A DNA stretch of 64,000 bases from Rugalucina vietnamica (GCA_964017185.1 OZ024871.1:60625226-60689225), one strand, 5' to 3'. Numbered from the stretch's first letter, positions 12,562 to 23,610 are shown. The notes: a model not told the origin generated them from the sequence alone. Translations and numbers: made by a program.

Positions 12562-12727
12562 TAGGAATGGATTGAATTTTATTTTTGTTGATTAAACTAT
12601 CGATATGTAAACTGAGGCGAATCACTCACAAACTAAATAAAGCCCGAAGGGCTTTACGAAAAGTTTGTGAGTGATTCGCCTGAGTTTACACATCGATAAA
12701 ATCAACAAATATAATTCATTCCTTATA
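12562..12727. mobile_element. Foldback element with GCCCGAAGGGC core
   Basis: Two arms of about 70 bp (AATCACTCACAAACT against its inverse) flank the palindrome AAAGCCCGAAGGGCTTT at about 12638-12656. The structure would form a long hairpin. It shares its core with the foldback elements at 23129-23610 and 56622-57098 but has different arms. Confidence 0.75.
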
Positions 12728-14011
12728 ATTCCAACTTTGTCTCATTACACTGCATTTGTCTACATTGATTTGAATTTTTATAACCAGCGAATGGAAAATA
12801 GAGCAAAACGCATGAACGGATCTTCACGAGGCAGCCATCTTGAAAATTTCCAACGCATAAAACTCACTTCTTGCAATAAATAGAAGCTATAATTGGCTTG
12901 CTATAGGCAGGCTGTCAAAGCGGGAGCTTTAAAACGTCTCCGCTTCATTCAAAATTATGCTTTTGGGAGAAAATATCGCCGTATGGACCAATGGAAAGAC
13001 GTCGATTTTGAACTGGGGACTCCCTTCAAATGCCTCTTGGTAAAACTTGGGATTCCATCATAAGATAGCTGCCTGATTGTCGCTATCTATCAAACACTAA
13101 ACTTTTGTGTACAAATTAGAATCACCTTTACATGTATTGATACTGCTGTATTAGGTCGCACTGATATTTCCTAGGAGCATTGACGTAATGGAGATCTGAT
13201 TGTACCTGACCCTAGTCATTGCTTACTTTTTCATGAAGGAGACGCAAAGAATGGTTCTATCACGCAAGAGTAGGGAGCAAGAAAAGAGAACTGTTTTATT
13301 GGTTTTTAATTATGTAAGGTATGCTTATACCAAAACAATCAAGAAACTAAACGCTGCAAATCACTATGATAAAAATATAAGTTTAAAATATAATGGTATT
13401 TCTGTACCCGACTTGGTACTGGCTGCAATGTGGTATGAACTGCCAGTACCAGGATATTCGCTCCCTGGTACCACAGAGTACGTTTGTTTGTTTTACTTTT
13501 TACTCTTTTCTGCTCATTTTAAAACAGGGCAATCCCAGAGTAAAGGGCGGGAAGGCCCTAGGCTGTATATATAAAGGGTTATGGACTCTGGGAGTGGAGA
13601 AAGGGAGTGCGGTGCACCGGCGGGAAGAACTCGACAGTCGTACAAACACAACCTACCTTCGTTTTGTTTTTTTTACGTACTGCGGTACGTCGATTGGATA
13701 CTGGCTGCCTTTTACTAGCGCACTGGCCCCGCGGTGTTCGTACGAAGACTGGGCTGTTCTCTCTGGTGGGCACTTCCGGACTCCATGTTAAGGACATTAA
13801 GGCTGTACGATAGTATGCTTGTATGTGAGTATATAGATATGTATGATAGAGAACGTATGGGAGATGTTTTGTTACCTATGTAAGCCATGTGAGTGTATAT
13901 ATCAAAAACCTTATCACCATTTTTTTTTTCGGCGTGAGCCGTCTAAGCTAAGTATTGACCTAATTTCAGTGGCACTATTTCATTGGACAAATTATGGGTC
14001 ATATGTAAATT
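12728..14011. other. No recognised gene; hairpin and TATA-like site
   Basis: A short hairpin GGTACTGGC...GCCAGTACC spans 13418-13451. A TATATATAAAGG box lies at about 13566, with GC-richer sequence downstream, so a promoter or a solo LTR is possible; terminal repeats and a primer-binding site could not be identified. Confidence 0.3.
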
Positions 14012-14155
14012 AGCCGCGAGATTTAGACGAGCCGCGAGATTTAGACGAGATCGACTTTTTTAGGTCATGGGAATTTCCGGGTGCGCTCCTTTACCGGAAT
14101 GGACCGGAATGGACATAATTACCGGTATGGACTACCGAAATGGACATTATACCGT
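14012..14155. repeat. Short tandem repeats
   Basis: An 18-bp unit (AGCCGCGAGATTTAGACG) occurs twice at 14012-14047, followed by four degenerate units of ACCGGAATGGAC at about 14092-14155. Confidence 0.7.
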
Positions 14156-14459
14156 AGCTTTGAGTGCTTTAACTGTATCTTATCTGCATAAAATGTACTT
14201 CTGGAGACAAATTTATAGTTTGTAAATAATGAATTTCATCTTAGTATAGCAAAACTGACTTCCCATGGTAACGTCATGGTCAACATAGGTCGCCAATGCA
14301 TTTGAATGGGGAAAATTGTTAAAATGTAATTAAATGCGGAAAACTTGCTGGGAATGAGCAAATGGACAGAATATTAATGTTTATGCAAAAAATTACTCCC
14401 CGGGGGATTGTCTGACCCAGCCTCGAAACTATATACATGTATATTTTCTTAATATTCAA

Positions 14460-14760
14460 ACATCTTATTCTCTCAAACCACTTAGCAGATCAAAGCCAAA
14501 CTTTATGTGGAGCATCCTTAGGTAGTTGGAAGCAATGTGTATATTAATAATCCAGGTCACATGTCCAAGATGGCCGCCATGACCATATATGGTAAAAACC
14601 TTAAAAATATCTTCTCCAGGACCCGAAAGCCTAGGATCTTCAAACTTGGCATGTAGCACTGGAGGTTCACATTGTGGATATAAATCATGACCCTGGGATG
14701 AACTTGACCTATTTTATGGCAAGGTCAACTTGGCTACCCAGTGCATCTGAATAGGGAAAA
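14460..14760 (+). repeat. Dispersed repeat M, single copy
   Basis: Shares AAGATGGCCGCCATGACCA, ATATGGTAAAAACC and GACCCTGGGATGA with the units at 5465-6560, in the same orientation and order. Confidence 0.7.
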
Positions 14761-15463
14761 TTGGTTACATGTAATAAAATGGGGGAAACATCAAAATAGT
14801 TATAGGGTCAGACACTGGTGAAGCTTTAATAGCCGAAAACGCTGTATGACCCACATAATTTCTCAATAATATTTTCGCTCTTCTTAAAGAAACTGAGTTT
14901 TAATTTTTATTCAAGAATAATTTATACACAAAGCAGTAAACTATTGTAAGGACACTCACTTCTGGTAGCTACTTTGATACATTTTGGTCAGCTCCGTCAC
15001 ATATCTCCAGTTATAAGCGCATGTGTTGAGCTGCCAAGCTAAGCTTATAATCTAGCAATGTTTCGACATTTTAAGCTCTTCAGAGCCGAAAGTTCACCAG
15101 GTGAGTTTTTAGTAAACCATGCTCTGGCATCTATTGTCTTCATTGACAATTTTAAAGTTCTTGTACTAATTACCCACAGAACTAATCAAAATCAAACTTC
15201 ATGTGAAGCATTCTCAGAAAGAGGACTGAAAATTGTTGAACAGGACGTTAAACCAAAACAAACTAAACTATTTTCCAGTAAGGTTGCCTATTACATGTAG
15301 TGTTTTAAAAGTATTTTAGTTCAACCTGTATAAAGCAAGCATATAAGGCTGTGACCACACAATTTATTATGTTCGAGTCAAAACGCAGAACATATTATAA
15401 CCCACATCCATTTAAAGCACGCCGAATATCTTTTTTAAAGATATTTCTTGTTTCAAAAACAAT
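14761..15463. other. Noncoding, nothing recognised
   Basis: An 80-codon frame (15058-15300) starts with a donor-like CACCAGGTGAGT at about 15100, but there is no protein similarity I can name. Confidence 0.35.
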
Positions 15464-17200
15464 CATACCCACAAAAAAAAAAAACTAATAAAATTCAAAA
15501 ATATCACGTCACCTGGATGTAAGAAGATATTAAGGGCACAGCGCTTTACTTCATCCTTTCAACCTTACTCTCTCCATCTGACTATGTATATATTGGCCCA
15601 CACATACCATGTACCATGTAATCACCTTAATCTTGTACTTACTTCCCATGCCAACGGCCGGGGATAGTAATTCCGTCTGGTTAAAGCATGCAAAGGAGTG
15701 GCTGTTACTAAACTGGGACCCTTGCTATCTCCGACCAATGGTTATGGGGTAGATATATTGTATATTATACAATATATCTGCCCCATAAAAAGAATTAAAT
15801 TCTGTCTTAATATGTTTTCAGCTCTTTACTTTTCAGATAGGCCCACCCAAACCATGGTCAATGTCAATATATAAAAATGACATTAGTAACTTTTTTTTTA
15901 CACACGATTGGTTACGAACTACGACTTAGATTGGATTACGATAACTCACAATGCCCCCTGATTGGAACTACCCTAAGGAATGTCGCGACCCACCCAATCC
16001 ACAACCAAAAATACCCTTTCACAAACCAAAAACATATATATGGTACAGCAACTTAATAAAACTACTTTGGTAACTCCACTCTGTACCATGACATATTTCG
16101 AACTCTTCTTTAGGCCGCGGGTATCAAAATTCAAAATAAAGATGATACGGATGTTCAGCCCCTATATTATATAAGAACATCCTATCATCAGCCACTAGTA
16201 GGACAATGCACCCCCGTCTCTACTGGTAAAACGTCCAGCCCGCTTAAGGTTTCTCCGGCTTGCATCACAGATACCACTCCTGCTCCTCCTCACAGAAACT
16301 CATCGCTCAGCCGCAAGCGCACGTCCGATACCACCTGTCCACATGGATTGCAGCGTCCGTAGCTGTTTAATCATGTGCAGTTGTATGTGCTAAATGTTGT
16401 CACCCCAGGGGGGGTACTCTGAAATTTTCTGTATACATAGGCGAGGCTGACTTTTTTGGGGTCAAAATTTTGAATTTCCGTATTTTTTGGGGTTTTCAGA
16501 AAAACTAGTTATTTTTTAGGGTAGTGAGCTTTTTATGGATATTTTTTTTGGGTCATGCCTTTTCTGATTATTTTTTTGGGGTCATCTATAATTCTAAGTA
16601 ATTTTTTGGGTTTTGCACATTTCTTGGGAAATCTCTTATGTCTTACAAGGCCTTAAGATTCAATTTTGTTTGCGACCATGCCTTATGACTGGTCTCGGTG
16701 AAATTTTGGAAGCTTGATCATGATGGTGTTGTTTGGATTGCAAATCAAATGGAATCAAAACCATCATAAGACTTACACTTTGAGAATAAATAAAATCTTT
16801 AAATTTTATCCAACTTGGTATTTACCCTGGTACTTCCTAGTTCCTACATATACTAACTGTATTGTGACGTGTTCTGTTGGTTGGTTGATTTGGGATTTAA
16901 CGTCCCACAACCGCTTAGATCATAATATTTCATCAATAGGCATAAAAAGATGAATACATGTAATTTTTTGGGGTAAGCTAAAAGTTCAAGTATTTTTTTG
17001 GGTATGCCTGATAGGACTGGTCTTTTTTCGGGGTGGTCAGCAAATCTCAGTAATTTTTGGGTTTGGGGGTAGAAGCTGGGGCCTCGCCTATGTATCCACA
17101 AAAATGAGAGTACCCCCCCTGGGGTTGTCACCCTTAATATCTTCTTCTACATCCAGGTGACGTGACATTTTTGAATTTTATTAGTTTTTTTGTAGGTATG
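15464..17200. mobile_element. Element with about 70-bp inverted ends
   Basis: The left arm (15464-15536, with ATATCACGTCACCTGGATGT) is inverted at 17131-17200. Between them lie noncoding DNA, a near-perfect hairpin (GGGGTAGATATATTGTATA and its inverse, 15742-15785) and a nested MITE. No transposase frame was found, so it is likely non-autonomous. Confidence 0.65.
16403..17124. mobile_element. Nested MITE with CCCCAGGGGGGGTACTCT ends
   Basis: Inverted ends of about 40 bp (CCCCAGGGGGGGTACTCT then ACATAGGCGAGGC) are flanked by a direct TTGTCA at 16397-16402 and 17125-17130. The interior repeatedly uses a T-tract plus GGGGTCA-like motif. TIR elements of this kind move by cut and paste with a transposase supplied elsewhere. 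Confidence 0.8.
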
Positions 17201-17939
17201 CTGTATGTGCTAAATGTTGTCACCCTCAAAAAATAAAGTATTTACGTACTTACTTACTAGTTCCAAACTAGGTCATTTCACCGAACTAGCATAGCCATTA
17301 AGCGCGGTCCTAATAGAGAGCAACATGATTGGATATGTCATTTGACCTACATTTGCTCTCGAGCAAGATAGCGAAATCAACGATTTGCAGCCGAATTGGC
17401 ACCGATTTCCTATCTACTTTTATGCTCACTTTTCGACCATGGCGTTCAAAATTCTAAAAAGAAGTGCTCCTTCCATTTTACCGGCCTGACTTGCATTATC
17501 AGTATACGTTGGGCACAGGCGAACAGCGCGATTCGCATTTTGCTGTCACCGCCACGATTTGCAGCCCAGGAGCACTTAACCTTCGTCCTTGTGGTGGAAT
17601 CTTGGATTAAGTCCGTTCAGCCCGGCATGACGAAAAACTGCCACTTTTTACTACTTCTACTACTAGATGTATATTTGAGGACAGATTAATAAATGTTTTA
17701 GCGATACTCAGGTTACAAAGGTAGGTAACTCGTTCTGGAGGTCATGCCTCAGGGGTCAAAACCACACAATAATTTGCTAATACATTGTCAATTCTTAATG
17801 GAACACGATTCCATTGTGGTTCTAAAATCATTAATTGATTTTACAACATTCTTAAATTTGTACATAAACACTGGACTAAATTCGGGTCAAGTGTATTAAT
17901 GGGGACCCTTCTCTTTCTTTCAAACCATGCATTTAGTCC
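17201..17939. other. Noncoding, nothing recognised
   Basis: The segment TGTATGTGCTAAATGTTGTC near 17203 repeats that at 16383. A 97-codon frame (17396-17689) has no recognisable motif. Confidence 0.35.
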
Positions 17940-18093
17940 TTTTCAATATCCGTCGATCGGCCGACAAGTCCACAAATCGACAAATCAGTTTAGATAAATA
18001 GATATACAAACAGGTCGACAGGTCGACAAATCATGTATATGAATGGAGGTGGAGATGTTGTCAAACGGATCTTTGTTATTGTCATTAGCATGA
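17940..18093 (+). repeat. Repeat S, left flank of LINE-1
   Basis: Contains GTCGAC arrays and GTCAAACGGATCTTTGTTAT, and ends CATTAGCATG at 18093. The sequence resumes at 22267 after LINE-1. Confidence 0.8.
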
Positions 18094-18539
18094 ACTAATT
18101 TTCAGGGTTCGGTTCGGCGACACGGACACAGAATTTTGAAAGAGAAGTTTTTTTCTATTATTTCTCAAATTTCCCATTGTTTTTGTTTGTAAAACTTCCC
18201 GACTTTAGGTCAAGAAGTTTGAGACCTGCAATTTCTCATTGTTGGTCGCTGTTTTCCCCCAAATTAAGAGTCTAAGCATCGATTTTCTTAGTCGTGCGAT
18301 TCGCGCCAAAACGATTCGTACTTGAAAATTTCTTTTCTTGAAACTTTTTGGCCTGAGAGCTGACAAGCTTTTGGACCAGAATTTGTTCAAGCTTCATTGA
18401 CAGTGACATTGAACGGCTCTAGCAGGGCTGCAACGATCTGTCATAAAATTTAAAGAATCTGAATAGTTTTTCTGGTTTGACCTTCCCCCACCCACTTTTT
18501 CATATAGTGATTGAAGGTCTTTTTGTTTAATCATTTGAA

Positions 18540-19724
18540 TTGGAACTCATGGCTTCAGGTTTTGTCGGTCCAACTGTGGGGCGGTTGACTTGTCGGGGTG
18601 GAAAAGAGCTGGTATGTTGTTTCCATACACCGAAGTCTTGTCCGCTGCTCCTCAGGTTGGCTTTGTTGTTGGTTTTCGGGCTCTGTGTTTGGAAGTGGAC
18701 AACATCAGGAGATATTTTAGATGCGAACCAGGACTGTAGTATAGGATTTGGTAAATCAGTTGGTGGAATTGCTCAGAGCTTGGCTCTCACAAGGAAAATT
18801 GGTAACCGAAGAGGCTCCGAAGGATTACGCAGTTTCAATCCTTCAAAGGGAACAAACTTGTTGATTCTTATTATTTTGGCTGGAGATATAGAAATGAACC
18901 CAGGCCCCAGGTTCCAGTGCCGCACGTGCAAGAAGTATTGTAAGGCGGCCGAGAAAGCAGTTAAATGTGAAGATTGCGAGAAACGCTTCCATGCGTCTTG
19001 CGTAAATCTTGGTCCCGTTGAGTTACAAAAGATTGAGTCGGGTAATGATTCTTGGTATTGTTCAAACTGCAAAGCTGAGTGCAGCCTATGCAGTGGTGCT
19101 GTTTTGAATTCCCATAAGGCTGTCCAGTGTGACAAATGTGAAATGTGGGTGCACAATAACTGTTCTTTTATGTCAGACTCAGAGTATGAAACGATGCAAA
19201 ACTCAAACTGTACATGGATTTGCCCAAAATGTGACTTTTTCAATTTCTCAGACTCTTTTTTCAATGAACAGTTTAACTTGGAAAGTGAAAATAGGTTTGA
19301 CCTACTTGCAAGAGGTCATGAAACCAAGTCCACTGAAACCTTGAATAGCAAAAACAGTTTTATTAGTGGTCTGAAATTTGCCAGTATCAACATAAACAGT
19401 ATAAGAGGAAAAAAACTTGAGTTGTTGGCCTTCATTGATTTTCAGCAATCTCAGATTTTGGCGATTCAAGAAACAAAAATTGACAATTCCATATTAACGT
19501 CCGAATTATTTCCGGAATCTTTTCCATACAGCGTGTACAGAAAGGATAGAACCTTAAATGGTGGTGGTGTTATGCTTCTTGTACACAAGGACATCCCACA
19601 CATGCCCCTCACAGAATTGGACAATGACTCAGAGTCAGTTTGGGTCAAACTTTTTGTAAATAAGAAAACTCACTTTGTGGCTAGCTGGTATCGACCACCT
19701 GTCGAATTCCCTGGAAAAGTTTGA
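18540..19724 (+). CDS. LINE-1 polyprotein, 5' part: 2A peptide, PHD fingers, endonuclease start
   Basis: The first 110 residues form a leader with a hydrophobic stretch (LALLLVFGLCVW near residue 45). A 2A-like motif AGDIEMNPGP spans residues 114-123. Two Cys/His-rich PHD-type zinc fingers follow, at about residues 126-178 (CRTC, CEDC, FHASC, WYCSNC) and 181-231 (CSLC, CDKC, WVHNNC, WICPKC). The endonuclease begins near residue 278 (FASININSIRGKK, then QETKI). The frame is lost at about 19715, where a one-base shift moves it into the next open frame. The first ATG in the open frame was chosen; no other evidence fixes the start. Confidence 0.85.
   Translation: MELMASGFVGPTVGRLTCRGGKELVCCFHTPKSCPLLLRLALLLVFGLCVWKWTTSGDILDANQDCSIGFGKSVGGIAQSLALTRKIGNRRGSEGLRSFNPSKGTNLLILIILAGDIEMNPGPRFQCRTCKKYCKAAEKAVKCEDCEKRFHASCVNLGPVELQKIESGNDSWYCSNCKAECSLCSGAVLNSHKAVQCDKCEMWVHNNCSFMSDSEYETMQNSNCTWICPKCDFFNFSDSFFNEQFNLESENRFDLLARGHETKSTETLNSKNSFISGLKFASININSIRGKKLELLAFIDFQQSQILAIQETKIDNSILTSELFPESFPYSVYRKDRTLNGGGVMLLVHKDIPHMPLTELDNDSESVWVKLFVNKKTHFVASWYRPPVEFPGKV
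18855..18908 (+). other. 2A-like ribosome-skipping motif in LINE-1
   Basis: Encodes LLILIILAGDIEMNPGP, matching the 2A consensus D(V/I)ExNPGP. In known 2A sequences the ribosome skips the final Gly-Pro bond and releases the upstream product. Here that would separate the leader from the PHD-endonuclease-RT part. Activity is inferred. Confidence 0.85.
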
Positions 19725-22194
19725 CAATTTATTTAGAGAACAGCTTGACAAAATCAAAAATATTAATAAAGGCAACAAACCCCCCTTAATTCATGTTTTA
19801 GGTGATTTTAACTTTAGAGATATTGTATGGCCGGACAGACTCAGCAAATCTGGGTCATCATTGAGTCAGACGGAGGGTCAGATTTTGATAGATATCATGA
19901 ATGACCATGGTTTGGAACAATTAGTCAATTTCCCCACCAGAGAAAGAAATACTTTGGACTTAATTTTGACCTCTCTTCCTGGTCAGTTTGTAGACATTCA
20001 TTCCCCGGATAAGCTCAGTGATCATGACATTGTATCTGGCACATTGAAAATTGCTATCCCCCCTATAAAGAAACCTAGGAGAAAAGTGTATCGTTATCAG
20101 AAAGGTGATTATGAATCTACGAGAGCAGAAACACTTAAATTTGCAAAGGAAAGATACTTCAACGGTTACTCAGATACTCGGTCGGTCCAGGAAAATTTCA
20201 ATCTCATTACATCGTTTATTCAGGAATCGGCAGATAAACATATCCCCTCAAAAACTAGTCGCTCAGTTTCCTCTGTCCCTTGGATAACACCTGAAATAAG
20301 AAGGAAGATTCGCAGAAAAAATGCAACTCATGCAAAAGCTAAAAAGACTGGTAGTGCAAAATTTAGATCTAAATTTGAATCTTTACGGAAAGAGATCAAA
20401 GCTGATATCAGGAAGCAGCATGATCTTTATGTGAACAACTTGGTAGGAGATGTTAAGGCTAATCCTAGAGATTTTTACAGGTATATAAACAGTCAGAAAA
20501 AAGATACCCAAGGTATTCCCCCGTTGAAAAAGAGAAATGGAAGTGGAATAGCTCAATCCGAATTTGAGAAGGCAGAAGAATTTAATGGTCAGTTCTCGGA
20601 TGTTTTCACTAAAAGTGAATACAAACAGGTCCCTCTTATGGATAGATCTGCCCCATTCATGCATGATATTGTGGTCACAAAGGAAGGGGTGACCAAACTT
20701 TTCAAAGGTCTAAACCCGTCTAAAGCCTTAGGGCCTGATGAGCTTCATCCCAGAGTCCTAAAGGAACTGGCTATGGAATTAGGGCCGGTATTCGCCCATC
20801 TCTTCCAGCAGTCAATTGATACAGGTGAAATTCCTAAAGAATGGTCTCTTGCTAATATTTGCCCCCTGTTTAAGAAGGGCGACAGGTCACTTGCCCGCAA
20901 TTACCGCCCTGTTTCTTTGACATGCATTCCTTGTAAGCTTCTTGAACATATTGTATGCTCTAATATTATGGCCCATCTTGATGAACATGAACTCCTGTCG
21001 GACAGGCAACACGCATTTAGGAAATGGCATAGCTGTGAAACTCAGTTGACTACAGTGATAAACGACTGGGCCAAAATCTTAGACAAAAAAGGCCAGGTCG
21101 ACACTTTTATACTCGATTTTGAAAAGGCTTTCGATACTCCTCCCCATGAACTCCTTAAAAGCAAATTGTTCAGCTATGGAATAGGTGGAACAACACTGAA
21201 TTGGATAAATGCTTTCCTTTGTTTCAGACAACAAAGGGTAGTGGTTAATGGTATTAAATCGGATTGGGCTCCAGTTGTGTCGGGTGTCCCTCAGGGCACC
21301 GTTCTCGGCCCCTTGCTGTTTTCCTTGTATATAAATGACATCTCAGCAGACATCGAGTCTGAAATAAGACTCTTTGCTGATGATTGTGTTTGCTATCGTG
21401 AAATCAAGAATGAAGAGGATACATTGAAACTTCAAAGAGACATTGATCGCTTAGGCAGTTGGGCTAGAAAATGGGGAATGAGATTTCAACCCGTCAAATG
21501 CAACATGATGCAGCTGACAAATAAACGGTCTAGTAAGATACAGGCTAACTACACCCTTGAGGGTACTTTGCTGGAAAATGTTGAAAGCATAAAATACCTG
21601 GGTGTAACTATCACAAATGATTTGAAATGGAATACTCATATTTCCAATGTTTGTACAAAGGCTAACAGAACTCTCGGTTTCTTGAGGAGAAATTTGTATT
21701 CTTGTCCCCAAGATGTGAAAGAAGCAGCTTATAAAGGACTGGTGCGGCCGGTCTTGGAATATGGAAGCTCAGTTTGGGACCCTCACACTCATGGCCTCCA
21801 GGAAGAACTGGAAAAGGTCCAAAATCGTGCGGCAAGGTTTGTGACGGGAAATTATGTTTTTGAAACTGGGAGCATGACTGGCATTTTAGGTCAACTGAAA
21901 TGGGAATCTCTTAAGAAAAGGAGGAAGGATAGTAGACTTATATTGCTATACAAAGGTCTAAAGGGTAAAGCCAGAATACCCACAGATGACCTTATCCCAA
22001 AGAATAGGCGTTGTAGAAATCAACACTCTTTGGCTTTTCAGATACCTTCAGCTAGCAAAGAAGCGTACAAAAGTAGTTTCTTTCCACAGACTATCAGGGA
22101 CTGGAATGACCTCCCTGATTCACTTTTCTCCTCTGCTGAAATGTCTGATGACTGTGTGTCCAAGTTCGCTTCACTCGTGCGTTCAAGGGACTAA
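19675..22194 (+). CDS. LINE-1 polyprotein, 3' part: AP endonuclease C-half and reverse transcriptase
   Basis: Continues the endonuclease with GDFNFRDIVWPD and LSDHDIVSG, the metal and active-site motifs of APE-type endonucleases. The reverse transcriptase runs from about residue 330: NYRPVSLT, LDFEKAFD, GVPQGTVLGPLLF and the catalytic FADDC, then the thumb (WNTHISNV) and a C-terminal region ending in SRD. No RNase H domain is present. It overlaps the previous frame by 50 bases because of a one-base indel near CCTGGAAAAGTTTGAC, so a single event separates this copy from an open polyprotein. The real coding sequence enters from the previous frame rather than at the first ATG here. Confidence 0.88.
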   Translation: MWLAGIDHLSNSLEKFDNLFREQLDKIKNINKGNKPPLIHVLGDFNFRDIVWPDRLSKSGSSLSQTEGQILIDIMNDHGLEQLVNFPTRERNTLDLILTSLPGQFVDIHSPDKLSDHDIVSGTLKIAIPPIKKPRRKVYRYQKGDYESTRAETLKFAKERYFNGYSDTRSVQENFNLITSFIQESADKHIPSKTSRSVSSVPWITPEIRRKIRRKNATHAKAKKTGSAKFRSKFESLRKEIKADIRKQHDLYVNNLVGDVKANPRDFYRYINSQKKDTQGIPPLKKRNGSGIAQSEFEKAEEFNGQFSDVFTKSEYKQVPLMDRSAPFMHDIVVTKEGVTKLFKGLNPSKALGPDELHPRVLKELAMELGPVFAHLFQQSIDTGEIPKEWSLANICPLFKKGDRSLARNYRPVSLTCIPCKLLEHIVCSNIMAHLDEHELLSDRQHAFRKWHSCETQLTTVINDWAKILDKKGQVDTFILDFEKAFDTPPHELLKSKLFSYGIGGTTLNWINAFLCFRQQRVVVNGIKSDWAPVVSGVPQGTVLGPLLFSLYINDISADIESEIRLFADDCVCYREIKNEEDTLKLQRDIDRLGSWARKWGMRFQPVKCNMMQLTNKRSSKIQANYTLEGTLLENVESIKYLGVTITNDLKWNTHISNVCTKANRTLGFLRRNLYSCPQDVKEAAYKGLVRPVLEYGSSVWDPHTHGLQEELEKVQNRAARFVTGNYVFETGSMTGILGQLKWESLKKRRKDSRLILLYKGLKGKARIPTDDLIPKNRRCRNQHSLAFQIPSASKEAYKSSFFPQTIRDWNDLPDSLFSSAEMSDDCVSKFASLVRSRD

Positions 22195-22319
22195 TTTCTC
22201 CCCCATCCGAACCCCCTGGTGAAATAATGTCATTTGGCGTGTCACCAGTAAACTATTCAGATTCAGATGTGATAAGCCTTTAAGTTTCCAGTGGATATGC
22301 GGCTGTACATATATATATT

Positions 22320-23128
22320 GCAACAGTTTAAGGCTGTGTCTGACGTTTGACGTTTTAGATCTGTACGAATCCGTGTTCTTTTACTCTAATGTTGTATACT
22401 AAGACTATGTCTAACGTTTGACGTTTAGATCTGTACGAATCTATGTTCATTTACCTAAACGTTTTTCTAAAACAATGGTTTAGTAGGACGTAAATTTCAA
22501 TATTTAACAAAATACTAAAACCCGGAATCATATATGTATCAAGAATTTATCGTTTATAGCGGGTGCAATTCAGATTCCTTATTAATTCCTTTTAAACGTA
22601 ATATCTCAAAAGATTTTGAGGTTATGGCGTAAGGTGTAGTTTTATTTTCCAGCTATATTATTTTATTTAATATTTTTTTTTCTTAAATTCAACATCCATC
22701 CCAGGTTTTTCAAATGTGTATGAAAAATATGTATTTCTAACTTCAAGGGTAGTTCCCCCTGAATTGGTCTTTTTTCATAATTCCCGGAATGTTCACTCAT
22801 ACCGGAATATAAGTTGCAATTATTGTAGATGACGAAAGGGTATTTTGTTTAAAGAATACATGTTCATTTGATGGATCCTAGTTTGGAACAGCGATAGCTG
22901 CTGGATTCTTGTGATTTGTACGTACACGCACAGCTAGCAAGAATTCAGTTGAAAATTATCGCACTCAAGTTAACGTAATAACAACGGCGGGAAACGCCTT
23001 TACGTAATGTGCTATTATACGGCAAAACATTTAGCGGAAGACGTAAACGTAACGTTTGTTTTGTGTGGTTTCTACGTTACGTTTAAACGTCATCATTTCT
23101 TGTTATGTCTGAAGATCAGCCATGAAGC
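22320..23128. other. Noncoding, ACGT-rich, nothing recognised
   Basis: Contains a local direct repeat (GTCTGACGTTTGACGTTTTAG near 22338, related copy near 22410) and many AACGT/GACGT sites. No coding signal. Confidence 0.4.
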
Positions 23129-23610
23129 TATATTTACATTTTTATTGTAATCGCCCTAGATGAAAGTATCTTTCTTGATGTTCTTCATTTCCCAATGAAA
23201 AACATTATGTCACGTGATCTAGAGGCCACTTCTATAGGCGGGGCGACGTCAAAACCCATCCAGTAACGTTGTTTGTTTACTCTTGTTTTCGTGACGTTGG
23301 TCGCGTATCGCCATGACGTTAGGCGCGAAAATTTGACCTTTTGGCTGTTCCAAACTTACGTTAAGTCGAATTTAATGTCAAATAACACAAAAATGAACGG
23401 TGATATGCGCAATTAAAAATCTGATACTTGATTGATAATATAAAATGTAAATATAAGTATTGAAATTCAGATTTTAGCTTTCACTGGATGATGAAAAACA
23501 TTAGCTGTTTTAATGTCTCCGAGAAGCCCTTCGGGCTTCACAGACATTAAAACAGCCTAATGTTTTTCATCATCCTGTGAAAGCTAAAATCTGAATTTCA
23601 ATCCTTAAGT
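23129..23610 (-). mobile_element. Foldback element, family with GCCCTTCGGGC core, copy 1
   Basis: Reverse complement of 56622-57098 along its whole length. The hairpin part (about 23455-23605) has arms around AGCCCTTCGGGCTTC with matching GACATTAAAACAGC and GATGATGAAAAACATTA segments; the other part contains GACGTCAAAACCCATCCAGT. Noncoding and likely non-autonomous. Confidence 0.8.

Larger units (their letters stand above)
18094..22266 (+). mobile_element. LINE-1: near full-length CR1-like retrotransposon
   Basis: A 4.17-kb insertion whose ends are fixed by an uninterrupted relative of the target at 23786-23857: TCATTAGCATG and ATGTGATAAGCC are contiguous there. The flanking ATG (18091-18093 and 22267-22269) is a possible 3-bp target duplication. 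The 5' UTR is about 445 bp, the coding region has one frameshift, and the 3' end is ATTCAGATTCAG, like the short tandem 3' repeats of CR1-group elements. RT and endonuclease motifs are intact, so the copy looks young. Confidence 0.88.

Noticed and set aside
13400-13990. Solo LTR suggested by a TATA box and GC-rich downstream part
   Set aside because: No second LTR, no TG...CA ends with a target duplication and no primer-binding site could be identified.
18773-19264. 163-codon minus-strand frame opposite the LINE-1 PHD fingers
   Set aside because: Shadow of the sense frame, which has conserved Cys/His spacing.
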